Positions 36,422 through 46,936 are shown, numbered from the stretch's first letter. The stretch is 64,000 bases of DNA from Desarmillaria ectypa (GCA_030407005.1 JAUDYN010000001.1:124001-188000), one strand, 5' to 3'. The notes: a model not told the origin generated them from the sequence alone. Made by a program: numbers and translations.

Positions 36422-37608
36422 TCACCTATAACCAGTCCTTCCGGGAACGACTCCAAAGGCAGGCCCTCCCTTCCCAAACATCCTCCTCACATCATCCACC
36501 AATTCCTGATTTTCGTGCGCAGCGAAGTGTCCTCCACCAGGATGTTCAGATTCGAAAACGACATTGCCATTGACACGATTCCAGCTTCGACTGAGAGTCA
36601 GAACATACATCATTACAGAGTCCCCGAGGTACTCACAGACGAGGAACGCCCATGAGTTCCTTTGGGAAGTATGATATCCCATGTGGAATAGCGGGTTTTT
36701 CTCCTGTTGTCGCGATACCGGTTGGGCCGAAGGCTTCGTAGTATATACGGATAGACGCTGTAGCACCTGGTCTAGAGAACCAGTAGATGGAGACCCATGT
36801 CAGGACTACAAAGAATGCAATATTAGATGCAGGTAAACAAAGATCAACTTTTGCACCATTAACCTTCATCATCATCCCAAGGGTACTCGTCCGTCCAGTT
36901 AACCAACTTTTCAAATATCCACGCGAGGAGACCAACTGGGGAATCGGCGAGTGGATATCCCAGTGTTTGAGGCTGTGTAGAATGTTCTGCTGAGTAGCCG
37001 CTTCCTTTCGTGAGGAACCACTGGCTGCGTTCCAAGCCCACTTTCTCCACCGTCGTGTATGGGGTGAGGAGGTACCGGAGATAGAGTAGGGGTTGACGGA
37101 TGATCGGAGGACGAGACCTAATGACATTCAGATTCGTCAAAACAGAGGGTGCACAAGACGACGCTTACCACGGCCAAGGCATATTGGTATGCCAAGCCTT
37201 GCTATGTTTACCGCCATAGACGTGAGTTATCATTCGCGTGATCTTTTCCAAAATGTGCCATCGTTAGTCACGCACATCCATGAACGAAAAGCAACGGCGC
37301 GGCCCCTTCAACCTCACTCTTCTTATGCACATAATGTATGTTCAATACCCCGAAACCCTCAACCTCGATGTCGCGAGTGAACTGCGGGAGCTCTGCATTC
37401 AAAGCAGCTTCTTGAGCCCGCCTTTCCACCGAGCGACCAGGCGCTGGATGTCTTTCAGCGACGCTCCATATTTCGTTCCGGAATCTTCAAGCTCATCTGG
37501 GAATGTAACCAAAGCAAGCTTTTGTTGAAGGAGCTTTAGCTTGTCCTCCGGTATAGATATTTGGAAGGGGGATTCTGCTGATGCCATTGAGGGATGCTGT
37601 GAAAACAA
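36422..37608 (-). pseudogene. Epoxide hydrolase (EHN + alpha/beta fold) lacking the nucleophile region
   Basis: Microsomal-type fungal epoxide hydrolase. The EHN domain is clear: MASAESPFQISIPEDKLKLL, TFPDELEDSGTKYGASLKDI, VEGFGVLNIHYVHKKSEVEG and then PLLFVHG, the oxyanion-hole start (37277-37300). Only about 35 bp later (37242) the text resumes as ITRMITHVYGGKHSKAWHTN, which in the family follows the nucleophile elbow (GGDWG). Roughly 80 expected residues, including the nucleophilic Asp, are absent, and a stop (TGA) follows FVHGCA unless a 33-nt intron is assumed. The rest is well kept: RPPIIRQPLLYLRYLLTPYT, QTLGYPLADSPVGLLAW, VLTWVSIYWFS with the Tyr-bearing YYEAFGPTG, and the catalytic-His stretch HPGGGHFAAHENQELVDDV. 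Catalytically dead as an epoxide hydrolase, unless a domain-swapped or novel role exists. Confidence 0.8.
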
Positions 37609-37969
37609 AACCAGGTGTGTCAGCTTTATATATGATGTTGATACTGTCAGGGTCGTTTACCCCGTAGCCCGTCGGAAGAAACAATTGCTCAAGTTCAGGT
37701 TGCCATTAAAGTCTGCCGTGATGTCAGACATCGATGACTAAGGCTTTTGCTGTTGAACATAAACAGAGCTGACTGAAATCAAAGCTCGGCGCCGTCAGTA
37801 AACGGCTCATGCTCCCGTAGGATGGCTCGAGCTGAAGCTATTGAACGTAATGGAAGCTGGATAGATGTGGCTTTCGGAACGAGACAACAGGCCCATGCCA
37901 AATGATTTGAAATGAAAACCCTAATTTACTTGGACGGAGACCAAGAGTATTTTTACAGACGTCGCTATT
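37609..37969. other. Intergenic
   Basis: No supported gene between the epoxide-hydrolase start and the stop of the secreted-protein gene. Confidence 0.35.
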
Positions 37970-38957
37970 CTACCAGCTAAACTCAGGGACAGAGATCGAC
38001 TCTACGGTCCAAGTAATGTTGTCGTCTGAGATCAACTTGGAGGCGGTAACGAGATTCACAGCAAGAGTCCGCCCAAACGAGAAATCAGCTTCTGCGAGGA
38101 CGATAGTCGTGTTCGTGTACGCTAACAAGTCCTCATCAGCAAGCAGCTCACGACAAAATAAAAGTAAATGCATACTGTGGGTAGTAGAAGTGCCGTTGCA
38201 GGCGGTTGCTTCGCATTCGACAGCGGTTCCCTAAAGTAATCAGGACGATCAGTACATGGCCTGGAAAGATGCAGCTAATGTACTCATCCAATAGCCTTTC
38301 CATCAGCTACAAAGAAGGGCATAATAAGGATGACAATGAAGAGGCACAATAAAATAAACCGACGAACACGTAGTGATAGTCGAGATGAGTTGTCCGTCGA
38401 CTGTAACCCTTTGCGTGTACGACTCATTACTCGCGTTATATTTATCTGCAGAACCAAAGATCAGTCTTCTCTTGCGCTGCTACGCAACAATACCACTCAC
38501 AGTTGATCGTTACAGGAGTATTCGCATCGATGGGGGCGGTGTCACTGCTTATTTGATCACTGCCTTTAAAGATCCGACCTCGGATGTATCCTCTGAGTTA
38601 AACATAGGGTATACCATTGAACAAGCTAGCAAATGCACACCACTGGCCTTTCGATCCACCACAATCACTGCCGAGTATCGTCAGTTTTGCCTTGCTTCAA
38701 AAGGAGGAGTGGGTTTCTCACATCTTCGGATCAGCTCCAGCAATTACGATGGACTGGTACAGCCTTTTACTATCAGTGCCCATACCTGATCACAGCGCTA
38801 GGCTGTCAACAGCAGGGCTGGGCACTTTGCTCGGGGTGAGAGTAGTCGTAGCCTCAATGATGTACGACTTGGTCGCTCCGAGAGAATAGAACGGCCCGAA
38901 CTGCGATGCACTCGATAGAGCGAAGAAGGATGCGACAAGTGTGAGGTAGGAGAGCAT
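37970..38957 (-). pseudogene. Secreted cysteine-containing protein with in-frame stop
   Basis: The start at 38957 opens a clear signal peptide, MLSYLTLVASFFALSSASQF. Mature text follows: YSLGATKSYIIEATTTLTPS and AVDSLAL. A TGA (38790-38792) then stands where the frame would otherwise read L-W-x-GMGTD; after it the same frame continues RLYQSIVIAGADPK. A spliced exon reads IDCGGSKGQWCAFASLFNG, then ISSDTAPIDANTPVTIN, YNASNESYTQRVTVDGQLIS, TAVECEATACNGTSTTH and a final ITWTVESISVPEFSW. Four or five short introns. The family, small secreted proteins with GMGT and QWCAF motifs, is known from basidiomycetes but has no function I can name. One donor near 38,300 reads ATGAGT rather than GTGAGT. Together these suggest recent loss of function. 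Confidence 0.6.
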
Positions 38958-39114
38958 GATATACTTGTTATCTGCGAAGGAGATTTTGGTGCTGAATCAT
39001 CATGGTGGACTTGCTTATATATGGATACAAAGAGTGTAGGCGGCGGACTTTAGGTTGGAAACCAGGATAATGGTGAATAGTAGGAAAAATATATGGAGTC
39101 CAGGTTACGCCCTT
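38958..39114. other. Promoter region of secreted-protein gene
   Basis: Short AT-rich gap containing a TATATA stretch (near 39,014) suitably placed for the minus-strand gene. No gene. Confidence 0.3.
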
Positions 39115-39600
39115 TTGACGACGAACGTCGAGTCTGTTTTCGCGGTCCGATAGTCCGAGCCCATCGACAAGTCTTTGGATGCCAGATAATCACTGCTTGA
39201 ACATGAGCTCGTAATAGAGAACATCAAGAGGGGCCTTTGGCACCTTTTCCCCCCTGCGTAGAATGTATTATGACGCGGAAGTAACCTCCCGGTACTGCGG
39301 GGAATGCAACCATTATTCCACGGGCCGTAGCATCAGCGCCGAGGTTTTTCCAGTTGCACTTCCTAGAAACAGGAGGTCAAGGCTGTCAGTCACTTTTAAG
39401 AAGAAATGTAGGCGGAGAAATAGGCTTAAGCGTCTAGAGTGAAAGAAATACGGCGGCAGTCTATACGCGCTTCTTCATCGAAGGCAAGATAACTCGATGG
39501 ATCCTCTCGGAACCGTCACGCTGACTGTCAGCATTCTAATCGTGTGTTCTGGACTTCAAACGTTCATGGTGAGATCAGAAAGAGGGATATTCATGACTTT
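39115..39600. repeat. Duplicated segment, copy A1
   Basis: Diverged copy of 40655-41120. Shared blocks include aacgtcgag, cggaagtaac, ggaatgcaaccattatt, agcgtctagagt and cttcatcgaaggca followed by cgatggatc, in the same order with small indels. Unlike A2, the minus-strand frame is broken in this copy. Confidence 0.7.
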
Positions 39601-39979
39601 GCAATCCAGTAAATGTGTTGCTTGGTCAGTTATTGTTCAATTGTGCTGAGAGGCGGAGAAGTATGGTTGGAGATCCATATGAATGCAACATCTCCCTCTC
39701 GAGGAAAGGTTCCGCAGCCGTACTGATGAAAACAGACACTTGAGTAACTAGAGCTACCAAAGACGCTTCAACAACAGCAATAGTGGGTTATTCACTAAGA
39801 GGGCCATAAGCATAAACCGGCGCACGGAGGAGTGGTCGATATACCAGTAACATACCTGAATGAGGGAATTCTGACCTCTGACGTACAACTTGAAGTGTTC
39901 ATATGGATTGGTAACACTTATCCTTTATCAGGTTTGGAGTATGGACATCCTCGGGTAGAAATCGATCCGCAGTAGACGA

Positions 39980-40490
39980 ACCACGTTCGTCACGTTTTCC
40001 GCCGATTTCGAGGTCTGAATGATGTCTCCCCTGAAGCGGAAGAGGGTCGACAGCGCAAGCATTCCTGGCAGCTAGTAGTGATACAACAAACTCCGGGAAA
40101 GACCCACCGAAGACCAGCTGCCAGGTTTGACGACTGGTTCAAAGTCTCTTGTGTTGAAGGCCTACAAGGCCTATCATCATGACAGACAGCCCAAAAACAT
40201 ATTCGTAGATACACTATTGGAGGCCCATCGGGGTCGACGGCAGCGACGACGGGCCATTCGTACCATGAGCATAACCTCCCGTGGTGCATGCCCCCATCAC
40301 TACCCCACGTTCCCAGTCCTTTTGTCGTTGCTACGGTCTTCAGTTGGCTCAAAGGAGAGCTGTTATTCAGGTTCGTATACCATGCACATGTATCATAGTC
40401 AACCAGGGGAGGCATCGGGCCATATCTACGGAAGCCAGATTTCTCTTCTTTTCAGAATGAGAACAGCGTTCCAAAACGACTGGCACTTTT
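39980..40490 (+). pseudogene. Degenerate paralogue of the F-x-x-W repeat ORF
   Basis: Matches the 3' half of the ORF at 41955-42719 and its downstream flank. Readable pieces in changing frames: F-E-V-stop-M-M-S-P-L-KRKRV (a TGA where the intact copy has the repeat Trp), FDDWF, then NIFVDT, and a shared 3' tail (tcttttcagaat, gttccaaaac). At least one frameshift and two stops are present, so it cannot encode the repeat protein. It lies upstream of the intact copy on the same strand, as expected from tandem duplication followed by decay. Confidence 0.65.
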
Positions 40491-40531
40491 GAAAACCAAA
40501 ACCGAAGATATAAGAACCCGTAAACTTGCTC

Positions 40532-40846
40532 TTATATGGTACTGGCTGCCTCGTAGGCAGCTATTTGAGGAGCTGAAGATGTTTGTACGATAGTAGTGGC
40601 GAAGAAGAGGACGTCGTTGCCGACAGCGATGGTGGTGAATAGAGCAGTCCAGGTCTCGCACTTGACAATGAACGTCGAGCCTGTTTTTTTTGGAGTCCGA
40701 CGGTCTGAGCGCATCGATGTCAGCTTTGAATAGGAACTGGTAATCGAAAATAACCGTTTGGAGGATCTCGATACGCATCTGGCCATTCCGTGTAGAATTG
40801 CTGTGACACGGAAGTAACCCTCCGGTACCGCAAGGAATGCAACCAT
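40532..40846 (-). CDS. Orphan 104-codon ORF in duplicated segment
   Basis: Open frame MVAFLAVPEGYFRVTAILHG, continuing KKTGSTFIVKCETWTALFTT and AVGNDVLFFATTIVQTSSAP, ending EAASTI. Not recognised. The equivalent frame in copy A1 keeps the start of the text (M-V-A-F-x-A-V-P-x-GYFRV) but is interrupted, so the shared part may have been coding before duplication. Mixed hydrophobic/polar composition, no signal peptide. It may be the 3' exon of a longer gene. Confidence 0.3.
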   Translation of the reverse strand: MVAFLAVPEGYFRVTAILHGMARCVSRSSKRLFSITSSYSKLTSMRSDRRTPKKTGSTFIVKCETWTALFTTIAVGNDVLFFATTIVQTSSAPQIAAYEAASTI

Positions 40847-41120
40847 TATTCAAAGGGCTGTACCTATGACGGGAAACGCGAGCAGAGAGACCAGTGTAAA
40901 GCGTCTAGAGTAAAAGAAACCCGGCGGCGGCGATCTATACATGCTGCTTCATCGAAGGCAGTATGACCCGATGGATCTTCTCAGAACCATCCATCCCACC
41001 GGCTGTAGCACGCTAATGTACCGCACTTGGAAGGTCCACAATGGAATCAGAAAGAGCTTCGTGATCATCATTGGAGATAATTTCGAGATATCAGAAGGCA
41101 GAGAGATTGTCTCATCCATG
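40655..41120. repeat. Duplicated segment, copy A2
   Basis: Paralogous to A1 (39115-39600), about 1.5 kb to the right in the same orientation. Together with the two repeat-ORF copies the order is A1, R1, A2, R2: a tandem duplication of a composite unit with later indels. Confidence 0.7.
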
Positions 41121-41954
41121 AAATGTGTAGTTGATAATCGTCGACAACCTCAAAGGTGATTATTCCGGAAAACGGGAAAGCCTGTCTTGGATACCTGCGG
41201 ATACCCCCTCTCCTGTACATCAAGGGCGATGAAGGGAGCCGCGCGCCACGCATTATCGACTACGGGGTCAATAGGGAATGGTGCAAGAGCGGTAGCGACG
41301 GAAAGAAGATACATTTAAGTGTCTTTCGCACTAACGCGACTATAAGCAGAAGCGCGTATGCGGAAGGGTGCTTGACATATTACATGCCCGAGTAGGGAAG
41401 TTCGTGTAGTCCTGCCATTTCAAGTACATGGAGCCTAGTAACTGAGGAGACAGAAAGAGTGGCTCGTGTCATCGTGTTCATGGCAGAGACAAAGGCCATG
41501 CTTTAAAGGGACCAAATTGAGGTTCCGTCCTCTTAAGCGATGGTCAAGACTACAAGCAATGAGCTTATCGTCTACCTTTGCACCAAAATTCAGACTTAGA
41601 TCTTAAGCCACTTCCTAGCTCTCTCCCAGGTGGTCCGCCATCATAGCGCAGAAAATGCTGCCTCAATCTGTCGGGTAAAGTAGGTCAATCTTAAGACAGG
41701 TCAGGTAGGCGAAGATAACCGTACCCGTTGTTTCCCAGTCAGTCGAAAACAAACAGAAAGGGAAGCGTTCAGATATCATAATTTGACATCCAGTGGCTAC
41801 ATAACTTGACCTCTTGCCTTCAAGCTTGACCGGACACCAGGCCAGATCAGTAGAACATATGAAGCTTCACTACATAGGAAGAACCGCAGTGAGTATATCA
41901 ATTAAATGTTGAGGGAAAAGCGAAACTCATTGGGAGCAGGCGTACTATACCGAC
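41121..41954. other. Spacer upstream of repeat ORF
   Basis: About 830 bp lacking a counterpart between A1 and R1 at the same length. No gene or motif identified. It may carry the promoter of the repeat ORF. Confidence 0.3.
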
Positions 41955-42719
41955 ATGCCTTTCCATAACATTTTCGACGAGCCACAGCTCATCACGTATC
42001 CGACCCGTGTTACCGAGACCACACGTAACGCGCCCAATGACTTCATGACGTGGATTGTCTTTCTCCTGGAGCGGAACAGGACCGATAGCGCGTGCCAGCA
42101 GCCAGAGACACGGCGATACGAACACGAGCACACCCCATGTCACAGCAACCCTGCTGATTTTGAAGCTTGGATGACCTCTCTCCTGTCAAGGAAGAAGATC
42201 GCCAATACAGATCATCATGGGCAATACGAATCCCCACACAAGATCCTGCACACAGATACCGTCGGGTACACGGGCCAACAACTGGAGACTCGGAACCTGC
42301 AGGTCCTTCGCCACAGCAATCCTCTCGGGTTTGAAGCCTGGATCACCTCTCTCCTGGAACAGAAAAGGGTCTGTACCACAGAGTATCACTGGCAACCGGC
42401 AGCACTACAGCAAGCTCCACAAAAGGATCTACCCAACGACCCTGCTGGGTTTAAGGACTGGTTGGAGTCCCTCGTGCAAAAGACCGACAAGACCGACCAT
42501 CGTGACGCCGTTCGCGATGAACATCCCAACAACATATTCGTAGATACGCCATCAGACCGCCCATCGGAGTCGACGACGGCGATGACAGGCCATTCGTACC
42601 CTCCACACGACCTCATAACGCAGCTCCACGCTCCTAACCCAGAGGTCGCCGCCAGAGTCCCCAGCTGGCTCTGCAGCGCTCATGTTGGTGCCCCACGCAC
42701 AGGCATTGTAGTCGACTGA
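41955..42719 (+). CDS. Intact 254-codon ORF with four F-x-x-W repeats, unknown family
   Basis: Uninterrupted frame starting MPFHNIFDEPQLITYPTR. It contains four copies of a motif with consensus [N/D]-P-x-x-F-x-x-W-[IML]-x-x-L-[LV], centred on Trp33, Trp72, Trp129 and Trp169: APNDFMTWIVFLLERN, NPADFEAWMTSLLSRK, NPLGFEAWITSLLEQK and DPAGFKDWLESLVQK. Copies 2 and 3 also share an upstream QQ-x-ETR segment followed by HSNP. Spacers are hydrophilic and His/Thr/Gln-rich. The pattern suggests short amphipathic helices on a disordered chain, as in multivalent binding proteins. No signal peptide or membrane span. It could be the 3' exon of a longer gene. A decayed paralogue lies upstream. I know of no matching family. 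Confidence 0.55.
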   Translation: MPFHNIFDEPQLITYPTRVTETTRNAPNDFMTWIVFLLERNRTDSACQQPETRRYEHEHTPCHSNPADFEAWMTSLLSRKKIANTDHHGQYESPHKILHTDTVGYTGQQLETRNLQVLRHSNPLGFEAWITSLLEQKRVCTTEYHWQPAALQQAPQKDLPNDPAGFKDWLESLVQKTDKTDHRDAVRDEHPNNIFVDTPSDRPSESTTAMTGHSYPPHDLITQLHAPNPEVAARVPSWLCSAHVGAPRTGIVVD

Positions 42720-43513
42720 GGGCCGATAGTAGGCTTGTCAGGACATATCTACAGTTCTGTTTTATTTCTTTTCAGAATAAGAACAACATTCCAAAACTCA
42801 CCTCGGAGACGTCGCAAGCTCAAGAAAACCCGAAGGTACGTTTGACGGAATAAGCTTGATGTTGTAGGAAAGAAACGGAAACAACGGATTGTTACGTCAT
42901 AGCTCTCTGTTTACCTCGTTTGCCTCCGACACCGTCGACTTCGAGCCCTCGAAGTCCATTATGATTCGATATTCCTTCCAAAAGCTGCTCGTCTCTCTCT
43001 TCTCTAACGGCGCCCATCTTCCCAGCTAGCATAGGCTTGATCTCGAAGAAGGAAGGTGGTAGGGAAATATTTGTACGTCTCATGCTTCATTCTTGCTGCA
43101 TTTTGTACTGAGCCAGGGCAATGCAGATTCTCTTCTTTATCGGCTACATTTTATTCTCCAGTGTAATCCTCTCCAATCAGTAGATTGCAAAGGACGTATC
43201 CGAGGGATCCTCTTCTGTATGTTCTCGTCAGTCTTGTCATCTCGTGACAATGCATCATGTTTCCAGATGTTACAAGCTCTACGACTCAGGAAGTACTCTA
43301 CGAACAGCGGATGATAGCTACACCGTACCGTTCACACATTATGCTCGCAAAATTGATGTGAATACTCGCCTTTCCGTGATGCTGAGAAGAGGAGCTGATG
43401 GAGAATCTGATGAGAGAAATGTGTGTTCTGGGTGCCTTGTTGTCCTACCTTTCTAACGCTTTCTAGGCCCTCTTTTTTTCAAATTTGCTTGTATGCGTGC
43501 GTTTTTCCGAGAC
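42720..43513. other. Intergenic, no gene recognised
   Basis: The first 110 bp is still homologous to the tail of the degenerate copy (ending near 40,490). The rest holds only short frames on both strands without motifs. Confidence 0.35.
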
Positions 43514-43925
43514 CTACCAATGGTAATTCGATGCCCTCAGTGTCTTACTATATGCACGTAACCTGATAGAATTCTCAGGCTTTTGTACTCGATGCCTGAG
43601 GTGGCGACATCGAGCTATCCTTGCCATTTCGTGGTATGCGCCATTCACAGCATTATACCTAGAGAAAACCTTTGAAACAGAGATATCAGAATAACAACAA
43701 ACGGAAAACCAGCACATAACGCACCGTACAAGCATTGCTAACACCCAAAAACTTATACTCAAATCGACCATTCTCAATCCTAGTCCACTGGAGGCCTTCC
43801 ATTCCCTCAAGGAGCACCCGTTTCGACGGTACGATGAACTCCACTGGGCTCGCCTTGAGAGCTGCTATGACTTTATCGACTCGGTATCCATCGGGGAGCT
43901 TTTCTATGCGAGTGGTCCGCTGAGG
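43514..43925 (-). CDS. Protein-like exon(s) of an unassigned gene
   Basis: On the minus strand a stretch reads RTTRIEKLPDGYRVDKVIAA, KASPVEFIVPSKRVLLEGME and GLQWTRIENGRFEYKFLGVS, then probably a GT donor after NACT. A following piece reads YNAVNGAYHEMARIARCRHL. The text has real-protein character (ordered hydrophobics and charges), but no start or clean splice chain was found. It may be the 3' part of a gene whose 5' end is lost between here and the CE16 stop, or a relic. Confidence 0.3.
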
Positions 43926-44125
43926 ACACGGTCATGACGAACTCAGTGAGCGGCAGAGCCGATGGGAGGAGCAGCCAAGGTGCATGGCGGCAGCTACCGA
44001 TGAAAAGTCATAGGATTCACACGCCACGAGCGCGTTCCCGAGGCCCCTAACTTGGTTGGACAAATTTCATTTCATGCTGCAAACATTATTACATGAACAC
44101 TATTCTAGCTACTGGAATCCCCCCT

Positions 44126-45464
44126 TCATAAAAATCCTCCAAGGACCTTTCCTACGTCTTGGCCAAAATAGGCATGCGCGTAGCCTGGAAAGCCCAGAAT
44201 GAGATACCAAAGAGCGAAGCCAAGGAGATTCACTTACTCGATGGATGGAAGTTATTGCTGTTGCAACTATAAGCACAAGAAGACAAGCATCGAACGCGAA
44301 GCCCACTCACCCCCAGAAGATATCCGCGCCATCTCCATAGCTCGTCGCATCTTTGAAACCATAGCTGGTGGGATCATCCAGGATCGGCGTGAACGCTGCA
44401 TTAGAGTCCCATATCCAAGTTGTGACCTACGTCACATATATCAGTTCAGCATAGTACTATAAATACGGCGTTCTTCATACGCACATCACTATGGTTGGCT
44501 TCCAGAGAGGCAGCACGAGCCGTAAGTTTCCTGTTGAAGCCCTCGATCACGGATTTCGCAAGAGATCGACTCGACTCAGGTTGAGTGAGCATCTACACAA
44601 AGAACTTCAGCGAGCGAGTTGGAATGAACGCACAAAAAAGCTCACCAAGGGCGAACGGTCAGTTGGCGGGACGTTCACGAATAAAAAGTTCCTCGCGCCA
44701 ACATCGCTAGGAGGACATCAGATCAGGAAACCCCTCACAGATTAGCACCAACTACTGTAGTCGAGTTAGACCAAGAACGAACAAACAAAAACGCAACGCA
44801 CGAGTTTTTCGACAAGCGCGAAATAAGCATCGTGTAGCGTATCAGAGAACCTATTGAATGGAGTAGTTCAATAAACATCACTCCACCATAGGCCGGAGAT
44901 AGCATACGCATCCCGATCACCCCCACGCCAGAAGCTACCCCCAATATCATTAATCCCAATCCAAACCGAAAACAATGTATTCGCGCTCGTCCACGGTGTC
45001 GTGGACGGCTTGCTCGCATAGCTGTCCATAAACTGGTTGATCTGGTCTGTGAGTGAAAGAACGGTAGGCTCGTAGGGAGTCACTAGGTCTGCGGATATCG
45101 TAGCGCCTAAATAAGCAGTTAGTAAGCGGGAGTTGAGGTATAAATTTGAACCCGCACCTCCGTAAGCCAAGTTATAAGTCAGGACAAGAGAGGTATTATC
45201 CACCGTCGTTACATAGTCCACCCAGTTCTGGCCTCCGGTAGATGTCCAACCTGGGTAGGGAGGATTCCCGAGTGCATTGCCTACAGCCGGTAGAGTGCCA
45301 GTGGTGTTGAAGCCCGTTTGGGTGTATGAGTCACCGCTGGAATTTTGCATGGTCAACTTGCGGTGAATAGTTGAAGGTTGGAGTACGCACAAACTGAACC
45401 AGTATTTCTGTGCTTTGGTCCCTAGTACTGCTGCTAGGAGAATAAAATACACTCGGGGAAACAT
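44126..45464 (-). CDS. CE16 acetylesterase (GDSL family), secreted
   Basis: Removes acetyl groups from hemicellulose-derived sugars in family analogy. The start at 45464 opens a signal peptide, MFPRVYFILLAAVLGTKAQK. A roughly 55-nt intron joins WFS to FGDSYTQTGF, carrying the nucleophilic Ser. Then PYPGWTSTGGQNWVDYVTTV, NTSLVLTYNLAYGGA, LFSVWIGINDIGGSFW (block III Asn), ARNFLFVNVPPTDRSPL, SVIEGFNRKLTARAASLEAN and TTWIWDSNAAFTPILDDPTS. After FKDATSYGDGADIFWG, a 20-nt micro-exon (44238-44257) supplies NNFHPS with the catalytic His, joined to YAHAYFGQDVGKVLGGFL and the stop. All catalytic blocks are present, so it is probably functional. Flanking introns of the micro-exon: 44185-44237 and 44258-44310. 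Confidence 0.88.
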
Positions 45465-46012
45465 GACGAACGCCGGGGAGTGGGGAGGAGCAGACGAAGC
45501 GTTGCTCTCGGGAATTCGAACTCTTATACGCAATAGATTAAACATCCACCGTCATCATGTGGCGAAACTCCGTATTTTATCCGGACTGTCAACCGCCTGA
45601 CCTGTGGCCGGCACGTTAAAGAAGCAGATGCCGTACTAAGTACGTTCAAATATCGAAGAGCGCATCCGAAATCAAGGCGAACATCCCGATAATCTATCGC
45701 TACCATTAATTCCCGGAATCACAGCGATGTTTAGCCATTGTCTTGCAAGTAGTTAAATGTTGGCATACGAAAGTGTGGATGGCATCATGGCGAGAATGAA
45801 TGTGCGTCATGGGAGCCTGAGACTTGGAAATCGAAGAATATTTCACTCAGAGCCGATCGGCATTTCGGTACGAGTTCCGCCTCCCGACAAATCCCTAAGG
45901 TTAGGGTATGGCTCTGCTTTAACAGCCCTTGGGCCGCAGCCTACCAGCATCCCGACTACTCTATTCACGGATGTCATGTCCAGCTACCTTTTGCTTCTAA
46001 CACAGAAGAAAT
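45465..46012. other. CE16 promoter region up to edge of CG-poor island
   Basis: Normal base and CG composition, no gene. The shift to CG-poor DNA is abrupt near 46,010. Confidence 0.4.
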
Positions 46013-46931
46013 GAATGCTGATAGAATAACTGCTGCAGAAAAGGCTATAAAGCAGTATCCCAGGGTAAGTAGTCCTGATTGTGCCAATATTCTGGTTCAA
46101 TACTGGCTGTTGCTCTGCTAGGAGAAGAGGAAAGGCTCCATGATCTACAAATTGCCAGACTCTGTGCCAGGAAAATGTGTGATAGTTATAGTGTTCATTC
46201 TTTCCTACTAATGTGTGTTCCTGTTCACAAGTCAGGAATTGCATACAAGTCACCTGATGGTCTTGGAGGTCCTGGTGGCATGCTCCAATTGAGTACTTCA
46301 CTGTCATAATGCTATGCAAAAAGAACAATTACTAAGTATCTTTCTACCAACTCAAGTTTGTAAATGATTTTGTTTTGTATAAGTTGTTCTAATGATCTTA
46401 TAATTTCAGTTATGGTGACTACTCTCTAAATTTCAAGCTTAAGTGAAGATACTATGCAAAATTATTTTACAAAATTTAAAAAGCATTCAGAAGTCAGGAT
46501 AATAACCCTGCTTTAGATTATTACTGTTAAGCAGCCAGGTTGACTCTATTTATTAGACACAAGTTCAACTTTTGAAGGATAATCATCTGTAAAATGGATG
46601 TGTTTTTTCTTTTGCTTGTTTGACAACCCATTTACAGTCTATAGCTGAATGTCACCAAATTAAAAGCATGCCTTACTCAACATCATAATCTACATCTCAA
46701 AGAAGTGTAACTATATATATAGTCATGTTTCCTCCAGTTTCAAGTCTGTGTACTGCCTTGAAAGTCCTCTTCTAAGTGCATCATCATTAGTAAGCTCACA
46801 CTTTCATATCAATATAATGTAATCTTCTGGTTTTTATCTGACTCTTATGAGTATGCTCTTCAAGTTCAGCATACAGTATTTAGGGTTTAGAGTTTAGCCT
46901 TCTTGTCCAGCATGCCTAGCAGATACAGTGC

Positions 46932-46936
46932 TGTGA
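46932..46936. repeat. Target-site duplication, left copy (TGTGA)
   Basis: Five bases directly before the 5' LTR are identical to the five directly after the 3' LTR. Five-bp duplications are typical of Ty3/gypsy integrases. Confidence 0.85.
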
